Shown one piece after another: positions 21,301 to 29,662 of a stretch of 64,000 bases of DNA (positions within the stretch are counted from its first letter, which is position 1; every line of letters starts with the position of its first letter). The stretch is from NCBI RefSeq assembly GCF_016864195.1, contig NZ_CP045202.1, forward strand, positions 1,953,001-2,017,000. The letters are read 5' to 3'. Origin of the DNA: Dechloromonas sp. TW-R-39-2 (GTDB lineage Bacteria > Pseudomonadota > Gammaproteobacteria > Burkholderiales > Rhodocyclaceae). The position numbers and the translations under genes were made by a program. Below the pieces are notes generated by a model. That model was given only the letters and a program-made list of their open reading frames with translations. It did not search any database and was not told the DNA's origin.

Positions 21301-21684
21301 GAGCGAGCCATGAAGGCTGAAAAGCTCAAGGATACGATCAAGAAGAGCGGCGAGGGCGCTTCTCTCGACAATGTCGACATTGCGCCCGAGGAATACAAAA
21401 CCTATTTGCAGCGCGCCTACAAGGAAGCCAAGTTCCCGAAGCCGCGCAATATGGTCGGGATGCAGAAGGAACTGCCGGTCGAGGAAATGGAAAAACTGAT
21501 GTTGGCCAATTTGCCGGCAACTGAGGACGATATCCGGCAACTCGCCAAGCAGCGAGCCGAGAACGTCCAGGTTTGGCTGACCGAGCAGGGCAAAGTGCCG
21601 GCTGGGCGTGTTTTCCTCGTGCCTCCCAAGGTCGAGGCTGATGAAAAAGCCAAAGCCAGCCGTGTCGATTTCTCGCTGAGATAA
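18337..21684 (+). CDS. DUF748-family AsmA-like envelope protein
   Basis: A giant 1115-residue protein with one N-terminal membrane anchor (about residues 27-50, GVFLLVFGLFGYFAAPPLL) and a long, repetitive beta-rich periplasmic region. This is the layout of DUF748/AsmA-like proteins, thought from structural studies of relatives (YhdP, TamB, AsmA) to bridge the envelope and move lipids. The C-terminal ~150 residues (NVEFAPGRSNISEAAGKKLETLAKAL...LEITGRADPEGD) resemble an OmpA-like peptidoglycan-binding fold, common in DUF748 proteins. A proline/alanine-rich linker lies near residues 705-725. It is 7 nt upstream of rmuC. Confidence 0.88.
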   Translation: MTAQTPRGSVNAAMLGAAIKSPRSRKIARWLGVFLLVFGLFGYFAAPPLLKSVLLSQLSKELHRDVSIERIDINPYALSAKVSGLSIKAGDGKEVAGFDELFINLSSASIFKMAAVVDEIRLQGLRLAVARVADGRYDISDLLDEWMKPKDEPETGTPRFSLNNIQLLNGKIVFDDQPKGKTHTVSDINLALPFVSSLPYQAEVLVEPSFSARINESQLALKGRSKPFTGSHESELDLDLDRFDLAGVQAYLPDSIPVSLAAGTVDSELKVVFKELADQVFSLSVVGSAHVSGLVVSERDGQHLVGWKKLDVDLENADLINQKVAVRHVALDGLDLALSVNRQGEFNVLRLLEKMAKSGASSADAKPASAGKPLEWSLAGFELNHGLVRWKDESTQVPVMGELRDLHARLGKVDSKLSDPIELSEVAYQIDLGERFRVAKMAAQGIRVDLPGHRIDIAEVINTQTRARMSRNKAGKIEWVSSPVLKTIRATDAKVQDERPWVGNVAKLKIEDLAFRFEDQSTRPAAVHELEGFTLNAENIGNEPGKKGALSLKSKVNKKGSLNVDGAVQLMPLNVALKIETLAIPLMSLQPYFAEQLNIALTRGQLSNKGEATALIDKDGFKAAYKGSLTLGDFLAVDKANSADFLKWKSLYLGAIDFRLDPMAINIGEIALSDFYSRLILNSAGRLNVQDIVRKPDAEAVSVTDTKATPAAAPAEPAKAPLPLKIAKITLQNGTVNFSDFFVKPNYTVNLTKLGGRVTGLSSSADSVADMDLRGSYANLAPIQIAGKLNPLAAKSFLDIKADVNGVDLVGFSPYAGKYAGYNIEKGKLSLNLAYKLENNQLTADNKLFIDQFTFGEKVESPDATKLPVNLAISLLKNNRGEIDLNLPISGSLDDPQFSVGGLILKVIGNLFIKAVTSPFALLGSMFGNGEELSNVEFAPGRSNISEAAGKKLETLAKALNSRDALKLEITGRADPEGDKEGVKRVAIERAMKAEKLKDTIKKSGEGASLDNVDIAPEEYKTYLQRAYKEAKFPKPRNMVGMQKELPVEEMEKLMLANLPATEDDIRQLAKQRAENVQVWLTEQGKVPAGRVFLVPPKVEADEKAKASRVDFSLR

Positions 21685-21691
21685 GCCGGCC

Positions 21692-23026
21692 ATGAGCGAA
21701 AGCATGGGACTGGCCCTGCTGGCCGGGCTCATCGTCACCATCCTGTTGCAGATGGCGATTTTGATGCGTGGCAACCGGCGGCCGGATGATGAGTTGCGCT
21801 TCCGCCTGCTGCAGGAAGCCCAGGAAAAAGGCATGGCCAGGCTGGAGCGCGAATTGCGCGAAGAACTGGCGCGCAGCCGGCGCGAGGATGCCGAGGAAGC
21901 TTTTCATGATCGGGAGGAGCGGGCGCAATCGTCCACGTTGCTCAGCCAGACGGTGACGACCCAGGTCGCCCAGTTCGGCTCGATGCAAGCAGAGCGTCTG
22001 GAAGCCTTTGCCAGTCAGCTGAATCGCTTTTCACTCGGGCTCGATGAGCGTTTCGAACGCTTGAAATTGGCCGTCGAAAGCCGGTTGGCCGCGATACAGG
22101 CGGACAACTCGATCAAGCTCGAAGAAATGCGCCGAACGGTCGATGAAAAGCTTCATGCCACGCTTGAGCAGCGTCTCGGCGAGTCGTTCAAACTGGTCAG
22201 CGAGCGTCTTGAGCAAGTCCATCGCGGTCTGGGGGAAATGCAGACGCTGGCTGCCGGGGTTGGTGATCTCAAGCGTGTCCTGACCAACGTTAAAACGCGT
22301 GGTACCTGGGGCGAGGTTCAACTGTCGGCCTTGCTTGAGCAACTGCTGACCAGCGAACAGTTTGCCGCCAATGTCGTGACTCGGCCGGGGAGCAATGAGC
22401 GGGTCGATTTTGCCATTCGCCTGCCGGGTAAAGGCGATGGCGCTGTCGTCTGGTTGCCGATCGATGCCAAATTCCCGATTGAGGATTACCAGCGTTTGCT
22501 CGAAGCCCAGGACCGGGTTGATCCGGCTGCGATGGAGGATGCTGCGCGGGCCATCGAGTTGCGCTTGAAAAGCGAAGCACGCAGCATTCACGAAAAGTAT
22601 GTCTCGCCGCCGCATACGACCGATTTCGCGTTGCTCTATTTGCCGGTCGAGGGGCTGTATGCCGAGGTCCTGCGCCGTCCTGGTCTGGCCGAAACACTGC
22701 AGCGCGACTGGCGCATCAGCCTGGCTGGCCCGACGACGCTGGCCGCGATGCTGAACAGCTTGCAAATGGGATTCCGTACCTTGGCGATCGAACAACGTTC
22801 GGCGGAGGTCTGGGCCGTGCTGGGGGCTGTCAAGACTGAATTTGGCAAATTTGGCGAGGCGCTGGCGCATACAAAGAAAAAACTCGATGAGGCCAGCAAC
22901 AGCATTGCCAAGGCCGAAACACGGACGCGCCAGTTGACGCGCAAGCTGAAGGAAGTCGAGGCGCTGCCGGTGGCAGAATCCGAACAATTGATTGGTGTGG
23001 TGGAATTTGATGGCGAAGACGACTGA
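21692..23026 (+). CDS. rmuC: DNA recombination protein RmuC
   Basis: A 444-residue protein of the RmuC family, linked in E. coli to limiting rearrangements at inverted repeats. An N-terminal membrane helix (LALLAGLIVTILLQMAILM) is followed by a coiled coil (about 30-190, with LLQEAQEKGMARLERELREELARSR) and a restriction-endonuclease-like core carrying KTRGTWGEVQLSALLEQLL and VWLPIDAKFPIEDYQRL. The catalytic-type Asp-x-Lys (DAKFP) is present. It is 7 nt after the DUF748 stop, and its end overlaps the next gene by 17 nt. Confidence 0.93.
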   Translation: MSESMGLALLAGLIVTILLQMAILMRGNRRPDDELRFRLLQEAQEKGMARLERELREELARSRREDAEEAFHDREERAQSSTLLSQTVTTQVAQFGSMQAERLEAFASQLNRFSLGLDERFERLKLAVESRLAAIQADNSIKLEEMRRTVDEKLHATLEQRLGESFKLVSERLEQVHRGLGEMQTLAAGVGDLKRVLTNVKTRGTWGEVQLSALLEQLLTSEQFAANVVTRPGSNERVDFAIRLPGKGDGAVVWLPIDAKFPIEDYQRLLEAQDRVDPAAMEDAARAIELRLKSEARSIHEKYVSPPHTTDFALLYLPVEGLYAEVLRRPGLAETLQRDWRISLAGPTTLAAMLNSLQMGFRTLAIEQRSAEVWAVLGAVKTEFGKFGEALAHTKKKLDEASNSIAKAETRTRQLTRKLKEVEALPVAESEQLIGVVEFDGEDD

Positions 23027-23441
23027 ACTGGACGCACTTTATAAAGCAACGACTTATCAGGTTTATCTGCCCGGCGGCGTGGTCCGCTTGCGGTTGGGGC
23101 AGCCTTGTCCGGTATTGGCTGGCTGGATGGAAGAAAATGGCTGCCGCGAATTTGCCATCGTGACGGCTTACAACCCCGGTTCGCAAAAACTGGATCCGAC
23201 GCTGAATGCCGAACGTCAGGCACAACTGGAGTGTGATTTGCTGGAAGGCAATTATGAACCTTATGCCGGCGAGAACCTGGCTGACGATCCGGCATGGCTG
23301 GCTGAGGAAACTTGTTTCATTCCCGATATTGCGCCGGAAGATGCCTGTGCGCTTGGTGAAGAATACGGGCAGAATGCAGTGGTAGTCGGTGGCTCTGATG
23401 CCGTGGCATATTTGCTCTGGATTGAAGCAACAGCACAATGA
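23010..23441 (+). CDS. DUF3293-family protein
   Basis: A 143-residue cytoplasmic protein from ATG 23010 (MAKTTELDALYKATTYQV). The segment FAIVTAYNPGSQKLDPTLNAERQAQLE is the hallmark of DUF3293, a small family of unknown function with a conserved N-P-G-S and an acidic C-terminal part (AVVVGGSDAVAYLLW). The gene overlaps rmuC by 17 nt at its start and the kinase gene by 4 nt at its end, so it belongs to one translation-coupled run. Confidence 0.8.
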   Translation: MAKTTELDALYKATTYQVYLPGGVVRLRLGQPCPVLAGWMEENGCREFAIVTAYNPGSQKLDPTLNAERQAQLECDLLEGNYEPYAGENLADDPAWLAEETCFIPDIAPEDACALGEEYGQNAVVVGGSDAVAYLLWIEATAQ

Positions 23442-25819
23442 ACAAGAAAATAGGCCGTTTTGAAGTGCGCGGCGAACTCGGGCGTGGCGCCCAGAGTGTG
23501 GTCTATCTCGGCTTCGATCCGCAGTTGCAACGTCAGGTTGCGATCAAGACACTGCATTTCAGCCGGCCCGATCCGGTGCAGAATAAAGTGCTGCTGGATG
23601 AGGCAAGGATGGTCAGTAATCTGCACCATCCGAATATCGTGCCTATTTTTGAAGCCGGCGAAGAAGGTGGAGATCTCTACCTGGTTTTTGAATATGTGCC
23701 GGGCAAGAATCTGGCTGAGTTCCTGCGCGATAGCGGTGCGCTTTCGCCGGTCAAGGCGGTCAGCATCATCCGGCCGATTCTTGATGCCGTGTCGCAGGCG
23801 CATCAGCAAGGCATCATTCACCGCGATCTGAAGCCATCCAATATCCTGCTCGATGAAAACGGCGTGCCGCGGGTCATGGATTTCGGTATCGCGGCGCGCA
23901 TTGATGGTCAGAGCGATGTGGCGGGGGAATACACCGGGACGCCGGCCTACATGGCGCCCGAATATATCGAACGGCGCGAGATCAGCGAGCGTTCCGATGT
24001 TTTTGCAGCCGGCCTGGTGCTTTTCGAAATGCTGACCGGTCAGCGGGCGGTAGCCGGGGACAATCTTTTCCAGGTGATGCACCGGATTGCCAACGACGAT
24101 CTCCGCTTGCCCGGCAATGTCGCGGTCGACGAGCGTTTGACCCGCGTTTTGTACAAGGCACTGACCCGTGATCCGGCTGTGCGCTATCAGACCGCACTGC
24201 AATTGGCCGAGGCGCTCGACAACTATCTTTCACCCGAAGAGGATGCTTCCAGGCTGGGCGAGGGAAAGCAGGCAACGCTCGATTTCCTGCTGCGCCGGAT
24301 GCGCCACAAGAGCGATTTCCCTGCTTTGTCGGAATCGGTCAGCGCGATCAACAAGATCGCCAACAGTGAAACGGAAAGCATCAACAAGCTTTCAAACTCG
24401 ATCCTCAAGGATTTTGCCCTGACCAACAAATTGTTGCGTCTGGTCAATTCGGCTTATTTTCGGCCGGCAGGGGGCGGCAATATCAGTACGGTTTCGCGCG
24501 CAGTCGTCGTCCTGGGGTTTGAGGCCGTACGCAATATCGCCATTACCGTCCTGCTGTTCGAGCACTTGCAGAACAAGGCAAATGCCAATCAACTGAAAGA
24601 AGATTTTCTGCGCGCCAACCTGGCTGGCATCCTGGCCAAGGACATTAGTGCCGTTGCCCAGATGCGCGATCTGGAGCAGACGTTTATCTGCTCCCTGTTC
24701 CACAGTCTTGGACGTTTGCTTTCGCAGTTTTATTTCCCGGAAGAAAGTGACGAAGTCCGGCGGGTCATGGCCCAGAAGAACTGCAGTGAGGACAAGGCTG
24801 CTTTGCAAGTGCTGGGTATCTCATACGAGGATATGGGTATTGCCATTGCCCGGCAGTGGGGCTTCCCGCCGTTGATCGTCGGTACCCTGCGGCGCTTGCC
24901 TGATGGCGAACTTAAAAAGCCGGTCAGTCAGGAAGATCGCTTGCGCGTCCTGTCGAGCATGTCCAATGAGTTGTGCTCGGTGATTGCCCAGGCGACGCCC
25001 GATGCGCGTGATCGGGAAATGAAGAAGCTGATGGCCCGTTTCGCCAATGCCGTCTCGCTGGATCAGCGTGAAATCGAGCAGACGGTTCGGCGTGCGGTTG
25101 AAGAGGCCGCTGATTTTGCCCGCATCATTCACTTGAATCTTGGGCAAACCACTTTCGGCAAGCAAATGCGCCTGTTCGCCCAGAGCGGCGCAGCTCCGGT
25201 GAAGACCGAAGTCGGTACTGATTCGATGATCGGGACACTGTTGGGTGAAAGTGACCCGCTGGCTGCCATGGTCGAGAGCGTTGACGCTGATGGCGTGCCG
25301 AAAATCGATGCTCAGGCCGTGTTGACCGCAGGCATTCAGGACATCAGCAATACCTTGGTCGAAGGCTACAAACTGAACGATATCCTGCGCATCATTCTAG
25401 AGACGATGTACCGGGCAATGGGTTTCAAGCGTGTTGTGCTTTGTATTCGCGATGCCAAGGCCGGTTGCATGCAGGGCCGATTCGGTTTTGGCCCGGAAGC
25501 CAATGAAATTGCCAAGGCCTTCCGTTTTCCGCTGACATTTACGCCGGATATTTTTCATGCGGCGACATCGAAAGGGGTTGATATCCTGATCAGCGATATC
25601 AACGACCCGAAGATTGCGGAGCGAATTCCCGATTGGTACCGGAAGGCTGTCCCGGCGCATTCTTTCATTCTGCTTCCCCTGAACATCAAGGGAAGCCCGG
25701 TGGCACTGATTTATGCCGACCGGGATGAGCCTGGCGGGATTTCAATTCCCGAGAAGGAATTGTCCCTGTTGCGCACCTTGCGCAACCAGGCTGTGCTGGC
25801 GATCAAGCAGGGCGGCTGA
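23438..25819 (+). CDS. Serine/threonine protein kinase fused to HDOD and GAF-like domains
   Basis: A 793-residue, apparently soluble signalling protein. Domain 1 (about 7-265) is a Hanks-type kinase: glycine loop GRGAQSVVY, ATP Lys K37 (VAIK), catalytic loop HRDLKPSN (D130), DFG at 148-150 and APEY. Domain 2 (about 285-480) is an HDOD domain (LSNSILKDFALTNKLLRLVNSAYF, VVLGFEAVRNIAITVLLFEHL), the inactive HD-GYP relative. Domain 3 (about 640-793) is GAF-like, ending in GISIPEKELSLLRTLRNQAVLAI. There is no transmembrane segment. Kinase-HDOD-GAF fusions are known in betaproteobacteria, but substrates and signal are unknown. Confidence 0.9.
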   Translation: MNKKIGRFEVRGELGRGAQSVVYLGFDPQLQRQVAIKTLHFSRPDPVQNKVLLDEARMVSNLHHPNIVPIFEAGEEGGDLYLVFEYVPGKNLAEFLRDSGALSPVKAVSIIRPILDAVSQAHQQGIIHRDLKPSNILLDENGVPRVMDFGIAARIDGQSDVAGEYTGTPAYMAPEYIERREISERSDVFAAGLVLFEMLTGQRAVAGDNLFQVMHRIANDDLRLPGNVAVDERLTRVLYKALTRDPAVRYQTALQLAEALDNYLSPEEDASRLGEGKQATLDFLLRRMRHKSDFPALSESVSAINKIANSETESINKLSNSILKDFALTNKLLRLVNSAYFRPAGGGNISTVSRAVVVLGFEAVRNIAITVLLFEHLQNKANANQLKEDFLRANLAGILAKDISAVAQMRDLEQTFICSLFHSLGRLLSQFYFPEESDEVRRVMAQKNCSEDKAALQVLGISYEDMGIAIARQWGFPPLIVGTLRRLPDGELKKPVSQEDRLRVLSSMSNELCSVIAQATPDARDREMKKLMARFANAVSLDQREIEQTVRRAVEEAADFARIIHLNLGQTTFGKQMRLFAQSGAAPVKTEVGTDSMIGTLLGESDPLAAMVESVDADGVPKIDAQAVLTAGIQDISNTLVEGYKLNDILRIILETMYRAMGFKRVVLCIRDAKAGCMQGRFGFGPEANEIAKAFRFPLTFTPDIFHAATSKGVDILISDINDPKIAERIPDWYRKAVPAHSFILLPLNIKGSPVALIYADRDEPGGISIPEKELSLLRTLRNQAVLAIKQGG

Positions 25820-26647
25820 TTACCAGAGCTGCCACCACGGAACCTTGCGTTCCAGGCCGTCCTTGTAATAGCGGCTGGTCGGGTAGTTCTGGCGCATGAC
25901 CCGATCAGCGTCGTCGCGCAGATCATTCATCGCCAGTTTGTCGTAGGAGGTGACCAGAATGAACATTGCCTCTTCGATTGACGGGGCTTGCGGGTAGGTC
26001 TTGATGGCTTGTTGCGCCCGGTTGGCGGCAGCAATATACGCACCGCGACGGGCGTAGTAGCGGGCCACATTGACTTCCTGGGCCGCCATCGAGTTGACCA
26101 GGAAACTCAGGCGCTTGAGCGCATCCGGCGTGTATTTGCTTTGCGGGAAACGGGTCGCCAGTTCGCGCAGAGCATCGAAAGCTTCGCGTGCCGCCTTGGG
26201 GTCACGTTCGGCAGGGTCTTGCGAACTGATGTAGCCCATCAGGCCGAGATCTTCATTGAAGTTGATCAGGCCTTTAAGGTAGTACACGTAGTCGACTGAT
26301 GGATGATTCGGGTGCAGCTTGATGAAACGGTCACAAGCAGCCAGCGCGGAGGCCGGTTCGCTTCCTTTCCAGTAAACGTAACCCAGCTCAAGTTGTGCCT
26401 GCTGGGCGTATCTGCCGTAGGGATAGCGTGCCTCAAGCTTTTCAAGATACTTGGCAGCCTTGTCCCAGGAGCCATCGGATTGGGCTTCCTTGGCTTCAGC
26501 ATAGAGTTTTGCGGCTGACCAACCTGTAGTCAGGTCCTGTTCGGCCGGAAGAAGGCCGCAACCGGAAATCAGTATTGCAATGAAAATTGCCAGCAAACCA
26601 CGGAAGTGGGCCGGGAATGACTGGAATGCGGGTAAACTTCGCATCAT
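25820..26647 (-). CDS. bamD: Outer membrane protein assembly factor BamD (lipoprotein)
   Basis: Essential lipoprotein of the BAM complex that folds outer-membrane proteins with BamA. 275 residues from the first ATG at 26647, which has AGGAT six bases upstream; a second ATG is one codon later. The signal peptide ends in lipobox ISGC (Cys30). Five TPR-like repeats follow, such as LYAEAKEAQSDGSWDKAAKYLEKLEARYPYG. Its start codon shares two bases with the divergent rluD start, so its promoter must lie inside rluD. A perfect minus-strand TATAAT covers 26674-26679. Confidence 0.95.
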   Translation of the reverse strand: MMRSLPAFQSFPAHFRGLLAIFIAILISGCGLLPAEQDLTTGWSAAKLYAEAKEAQSDGSWDKAAKYLEKLEARYPYGRYAQQAQLELGYVYWKGSEPASALAACDRFIKLHPNHPSVDYVYYLKGLINFNEDLGLMGYISSQDPAERDPKAAREAFDALRELATRFPQSKYTPDALKRLSFLVNSMAAQEVNVARYYARRGAYIAAANRAQQAIKTYPQAPSIEEAMFILVTSYDKLAMNDLRDDADRVMRQNYPTSRYYKDGLERKVPWWQLW

Positions 26648-27602
26648 GAACGATCCTATTGAAGATTCCGGCGATTATAGCCGAACTGAGCCGCTCCATC
26701 TGACGGTTCCTGACGCGTCTTATGGCCGTCGTCTCGATCAAGTACTGGCTGAACTTTTGCCGCAGCACTCGCGCAACCGCTTACAGGCTTGGGTGCGGGA
26801 AGGTTGCGTCGAAGTTGACGGCAAACCTGAGGCCGAGCCGAAGCGTAAATTGCTCGGCGGCGAACGGCTGACCATCAACGAGCCGCATGATGCCCGGACA
26901 AGCGCCGAGCAGCCGGAAGATATTCCGCTGAACATTGTTTTCGAAGATGAAACCCTGCTCGTCATCAACAAGCCCGCCGGGCTGGTGGTGCATCCGGGAA
27001 GCGGTAACTGGAGCGGAACGATGATGAATGCCTTGCTTCATCATGCGCCAGCACTGGCCGAGGTGCCACGAGCCGGTATCGTGCATCGGCTCGACAAGGA
27101 AACGAGCGGTTTGCTGGTTGTTGCCAAAACACTGGAGGCACAGACCGATCTGGTCCGGCAGCTTCAGGCTCGTACCGTGCGTCGGCAGTATCAGGCAATT
27201 GCTGCAGGTGTCATCAAGCGCGATGGCGGTATCGACTCATCGATTGGCCGGCATCCTGTGCAACGGACAAAAATGGCGGTCGTGCCCGAGAATCGTGGCG
27301 GGAAGCCCGCCTTGACGTGGTTCCGGGTCATGGAGAATTTTCCTTACTGTACCTACGTCGAGTGCTCGCTTGAAACGGGCCGGACGCATCAGATTCGGGT
27401 GCACATGGCCTCCATCGGTCATCCGCTGGTCGGTGACCAGGTCTATGGCAAGCCAAATCCACGCTTGCCGGCATTTCACCGGCAGGCTTTGCATGCAACC
27501 CGCCTGGGTCTGGTGCATCCGCTGACGGGCTTGAAAGTGCAATGGGAAGTGCCGATGCCTGAAGATATGCGCAATCTGCTCGATACCCTGCGTTATGGCT
27601 GA
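26646..27602 (+). CDS. rluD: 23S rRNA pseudouridine synthase RluD
   Basis: Makes pseudouridines in helix 69 of 23S rRNA (E. coli U1911, U1915, U1917). 318 residues from ATG 26646: an S4 RNA-binding domain (about 26-85, RRLDQVLAELLPQHSRNRLQAWV) and the catalytic domain with IVHRLDKETSGLLVVAK (Asp150) and TGRTHQIRVHMA. It is divergent from bamD with start codons overlapping, and overlaps pgeF by 8 nt. The rluD-pgeF (yfiH) order is conserved in Proteobacteria. Confidence 0.95.
   Translation: MNDPIEDSGDYSRTEPLHLTVPDASYGRRLDQVLAELLPQHSRNRLQAWVREGCVEVDGKPEAEPKRKLLGGERLTINEPHDARTSAEQPEDIPLNIVFEDETLLVINKPAGLVVHPGSGNWSGTMMNALLHHAPALAEVPRAGIVHRLDKETSGLLVVAKTLEAQTDLVRQLQARTVRRQYQAIAAGVIKRDGGIDSSIGRHPVQRTKMAVVPENRGGKPALTWFRVMENFPYCTYVECSLETGRTHQIRVHMASIGHPLVGDQVYGKPNPRLPAFHRQALHATRLGLVHPLTGLKVQWEVPMPEDMRNLLDTLRYG
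26674..26679 (-). promoter_or_regulatory. Probable -10 box of bamD
   Basis: On the minus strand 26679-26674 reads TATAAT, about 27 bp before the bamD ATG, predicting transcription from near 26667 and a short leader. No good -35 box is seen at the right distance. The box lies in the first dozen codons of rluD. Confidence 0.5.
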
Positions 27603-28338
27603 TTTTCTAATCCCCGACTGGCCGGCACCGGTGAATGTCCGTGCATTGCAGACAACCCGGCTGGGCGGAGTGAGCGAAACCCCCTGGCTGACGCTGAATC
27701 TTGGCGATCACGTTGGTGATGCGCCGGCGCATGTTGCCGCAAATCGGGTGATATTGCGCAACTGTTTGCCTGCTGAGCCACTCTGGTTGCGGCAGGTGCA
27801 TGGCATAACTGCGGTCGACGCTGATTTCGGGGCAAATTTGCCCGAAGCCGATGCTGCCTATGCCCGTTTGCCGGGGCATGTGTGTGCCGTCATGACGGCC
27901 GATTGCTTGCCGGTCCTGTTTTGCGACAAGGCCGGAACCGTTGTTGCTGCGGCTCATGCCGGCTGGCGCGGTTTGCTTGGCGGGGTGTTGGAAAACACGC
28001 TGGCCAAGATGGCCGTGCCTCCCGCCGAAATTCTGACTTGGTTCGGGCCGGCAATTGGTCCTGACTGTTTCGAGGTGGGCGATGAAGTGCGCGCCGCTTT
28101 TGTCTTGCATGATGCCGAGGCAGCGCAAGCATTCAAGGTGAGTTCGCCCGGCAAGTGGCTGGCGGATATTTACCTTTTGGCCCGCCTGCGATTGCATGCG
28201 GCAGGTGTGTTATCGATCAGTGGCGGCAACTTGTGCACGGTCAGTGACGCGCAGCAGTTTTTTTCTTATCGCCGCGATGGCGTAACCGGACGAATGGCAA
28301 GTCTGATCTGGCTGGCGCCATCGGGTTCGGGCGTATAA
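27595..28338 (+). CDS. pgeF: Peptidoglycan editing factor / laccase-domain protein
   Basis: A 247-residue YfiH-family protein. In E. coli it removes wrongly placed residues from cell-wall precursors; relatives are purine nucleoside phosphorylase-like enzymes. The three metal-binding motifs are present: RQVHGITAVDAD, MTADCLPVLFCD and AAHAGWRGLLGG. It starts within the last 8 nt of rluD and is probably co-transcribed with it. The stop lies just before a perfect TATAAT that drives the next gene. Confidence 0.9.
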   Translation: MADFLIPDWPAPVNVRALQTTRLGGVSETPWLTLNLGDHVGDAPAHVAANRVILRNCLPAEPLWLRQVHGITAVDADFGANLPEADAAYARLPGHVCAVMTADCLPVLFCDKAGTVVAAAHAGWRGLLGGVLENTLAKMAVPPAEILTWFGPAIGPDCFEVGDEVRAAFVLHDAEAAQAFKVSSPGKWLADIYLLARLRLHAAGVLSISGGNLCTVSDAQQFFSYRRDGVTGRMASLIWLAPSGSGV

Positions 28339-28339
28339 T
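28334..28339 (+). promoter_or_regulatory. -10 box upstream of the ZIP transporter
   Basis: TATAAT at 28334-28339 overlaps the pgeF stop codon and lies 30 bp before the GTG start. The -35 region (around 28311-28317) is a poor match to consensus, so the promoter may need an activator or be weak. Confidence 0.5.
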
Positions 28340-28368
28340 CCGCGCCTTTCTCCAAGCAGCAGAATTTT

Positions 28369-29136
28369 GTGAGCACTCTTTCCTGGATTATTGTCGTTTC
28401 GCTGGCCGGTGGTGCATTGAGCGTTCTTGCGGCCGCTGCAATGACCTTTGCTGCCGGTACGAACCGCGTTAATGTCCTGATTTCATATGCCATCGGTGCG
28501 TTGCTTGGCGCAGCTTTCCTTGAGATATTGCCGCATGCGCTAGAGCATGGCGAACCCCATCGAATGGCCGCCACGGTGCTGTTTGGCATCCTGGCTTTCT
28601 TCGTGCTCGAGAAGCTGGTGTTATGGCGTCACTGTCATCACGATCACTGCGAGGCGCATGAACCACACGCAGGTGACCATGACCATGGTCGCTCAGGTTT
28701 GCTGATTCTGGTCGGCGATACCTTCCATAATTTTGTCGACGGCATCCTGATTGCTGCTGCCTTTCTCGAAAGCACCGAACTGGGGATAGTGACTGCGCTG
28801 GCCATCATTGCGCATGAAATCCCGCAGGAAGTCGGCGACTATCTGATCTTGCTGCATTCCGGCTACAGCAAGACCAAGGCAATTGTCTTCAATCTGCTTT
28901 CCAGCCTGGCTACTTTGCTTGGCGCCATGCTGGCCTACTTTGCGCTTGCCGGCTTGTCGGAGTGGATTCCCTATCTGCTCGGCCTGGCTGCTGCCAGTAT
29001 GATCTATGTTGCGGTGGCTGACCTGATTCCCGGCTTGCATAAGCGGACCGAGCTCAAGGCGACGGTACAGCAGGTGCTGTTGATCGGTCTTGGAATTGCT
29101 TCGATTGCACTGGCTAGGGCGTTGGTCGGTGAGTAG
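28369..29136 (+). CDS. ZIP-family divalent metal transporter
   Basis: A 255-residue inner-membrane protein starting with GTG 28369. Seven or eight hydrophobic helices are separated by a His-rich cytoplasmic loop (about residues 84-105, WRHCHHDHCEAHEPHAGDHD). The metal-site helices of ZIP transporters are intact: GDTFHNFVDGILIAAAF and AIIAHEIPQEVGDYLIL. It most likely imports zinc, though iron or manganese are possible. It is a single gene with its own TATAAT box. Confidence 0.9.
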   Translation: MSTLSWIIVVSLAGGALSVLAAAAMTFAAGTNRVNVLISYAIGALLGAAFLEILPHALEHGEPHRMAATVLFGILAFFVLEKLVLWRHCHHDHCEAHEPHAGDHDHGRSGLLILVGDTFHNFVDGILIAAAFLESTELGIVTALAIIAHEIPQEVGDYLILLHSGYSKTKAIVFNLLSSLATLLGAMLAYFALAGLSEWIPYLLGLAAASMIYVAVADLIPGLHKRTELKATVQQVLLIGLGIASIALARALVGE

Positions 29137-29145
29137 TTCCTGTCC

Positions 29146-29376
29146 TCAGGGCTGTGTCTGATCGGCCTGGTTTTCCGCGTTGCGTTTTTCCATTGCTTCC
29201 CGGTAACGCTGGCGTTGGCGCCGAACTTTGGTTCCCGCCATCCAGATGAAAACGCTGCAAGGCAGTGCGCCATAAAACAGAAAAGAAATGATGCCTGAAA
29301 CAGCGGTGGGTTCGTTGGCGGCAACCAGGATGGTTACGTACAGCCAGCCGATGACAATGATCAGCACAAAAGACAT
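29146..29376 (-). CDS. Small membrane protein, function unknown
   Basis: Starting at MSFVLIIVIGWLYVTIL (29376) gives 76 residues with two transmembrane segments (about 2-20 and 27-45) and a basic tail (RRQRQRYREAMEKRNAE). An upstream ATG at 29451 would add 25 residues, but that stretch has no ribosome-binding site and includes a palindromic hairpin (29428-29442), so the shorter start is preferred. It is convergent with the ZIP transporter, 9 bp apart. I recognise the two-helix pattern as common in betaproteobacterial hypothetical proteins, not its function. Confidence 0.6.
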   Translation of the reverse strand: MSFVLIIVIGWLYVTILVAANEPTAVSGIISFLFYGALPCSVFIWMAGTKVRRQRQRYREAMEKRNAENQADQTQP

Positions 29377-29427
29377 GGTAGCGAAATGTAATCCGGCAAA
29401 TGGGGTGTTGTTTTCCTGAGCCTGATG

Positions 29428-29442
29428 CCCGGAAAAGCCGGG
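29428..29442. repeat. Short palindromic hairpin
   Basis: CCCGG and CCGGG flank a five-base AAAAG loop. The 357 bases from 29377 to 29733 hold this hairpin and the candidate phaC promoter; no other gene is seen there. Confidence 0.5.
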
Positions 29443-29662
29443 ATTATGCATCTAAATGCGCGCCGAGGCTGCGCTGTCCGGGGGCTGGTTTTGTTTCACC
29501 GGCGTACATTGTGTCGCTGCTTGTCATGATGATTGTCTTTTGGGGTTGAGTCGTAGTACTGTCCCCAGTTCGGACGGTGACCGACCGTTAATTTTTGATC
29601 CGCATTCGCCAGTTCAGCCAAATACCGCGTCGTTGCGAGGTTTGCAATATGCCGATTAAGCA

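Noticed and set aside
28630..28690. His-rich repeat inside the ZIP transporter as a possible repeat array
   Set aside because: It is the usual metal-binding loop of ZIP proteins; the codons are not a DNA-level repeat.
29456..29659. 67-codon plus-strand frame before phaC
   Set aside because: No ribosome-binding site, no coding bias, and it lies in the phaC promoter region.
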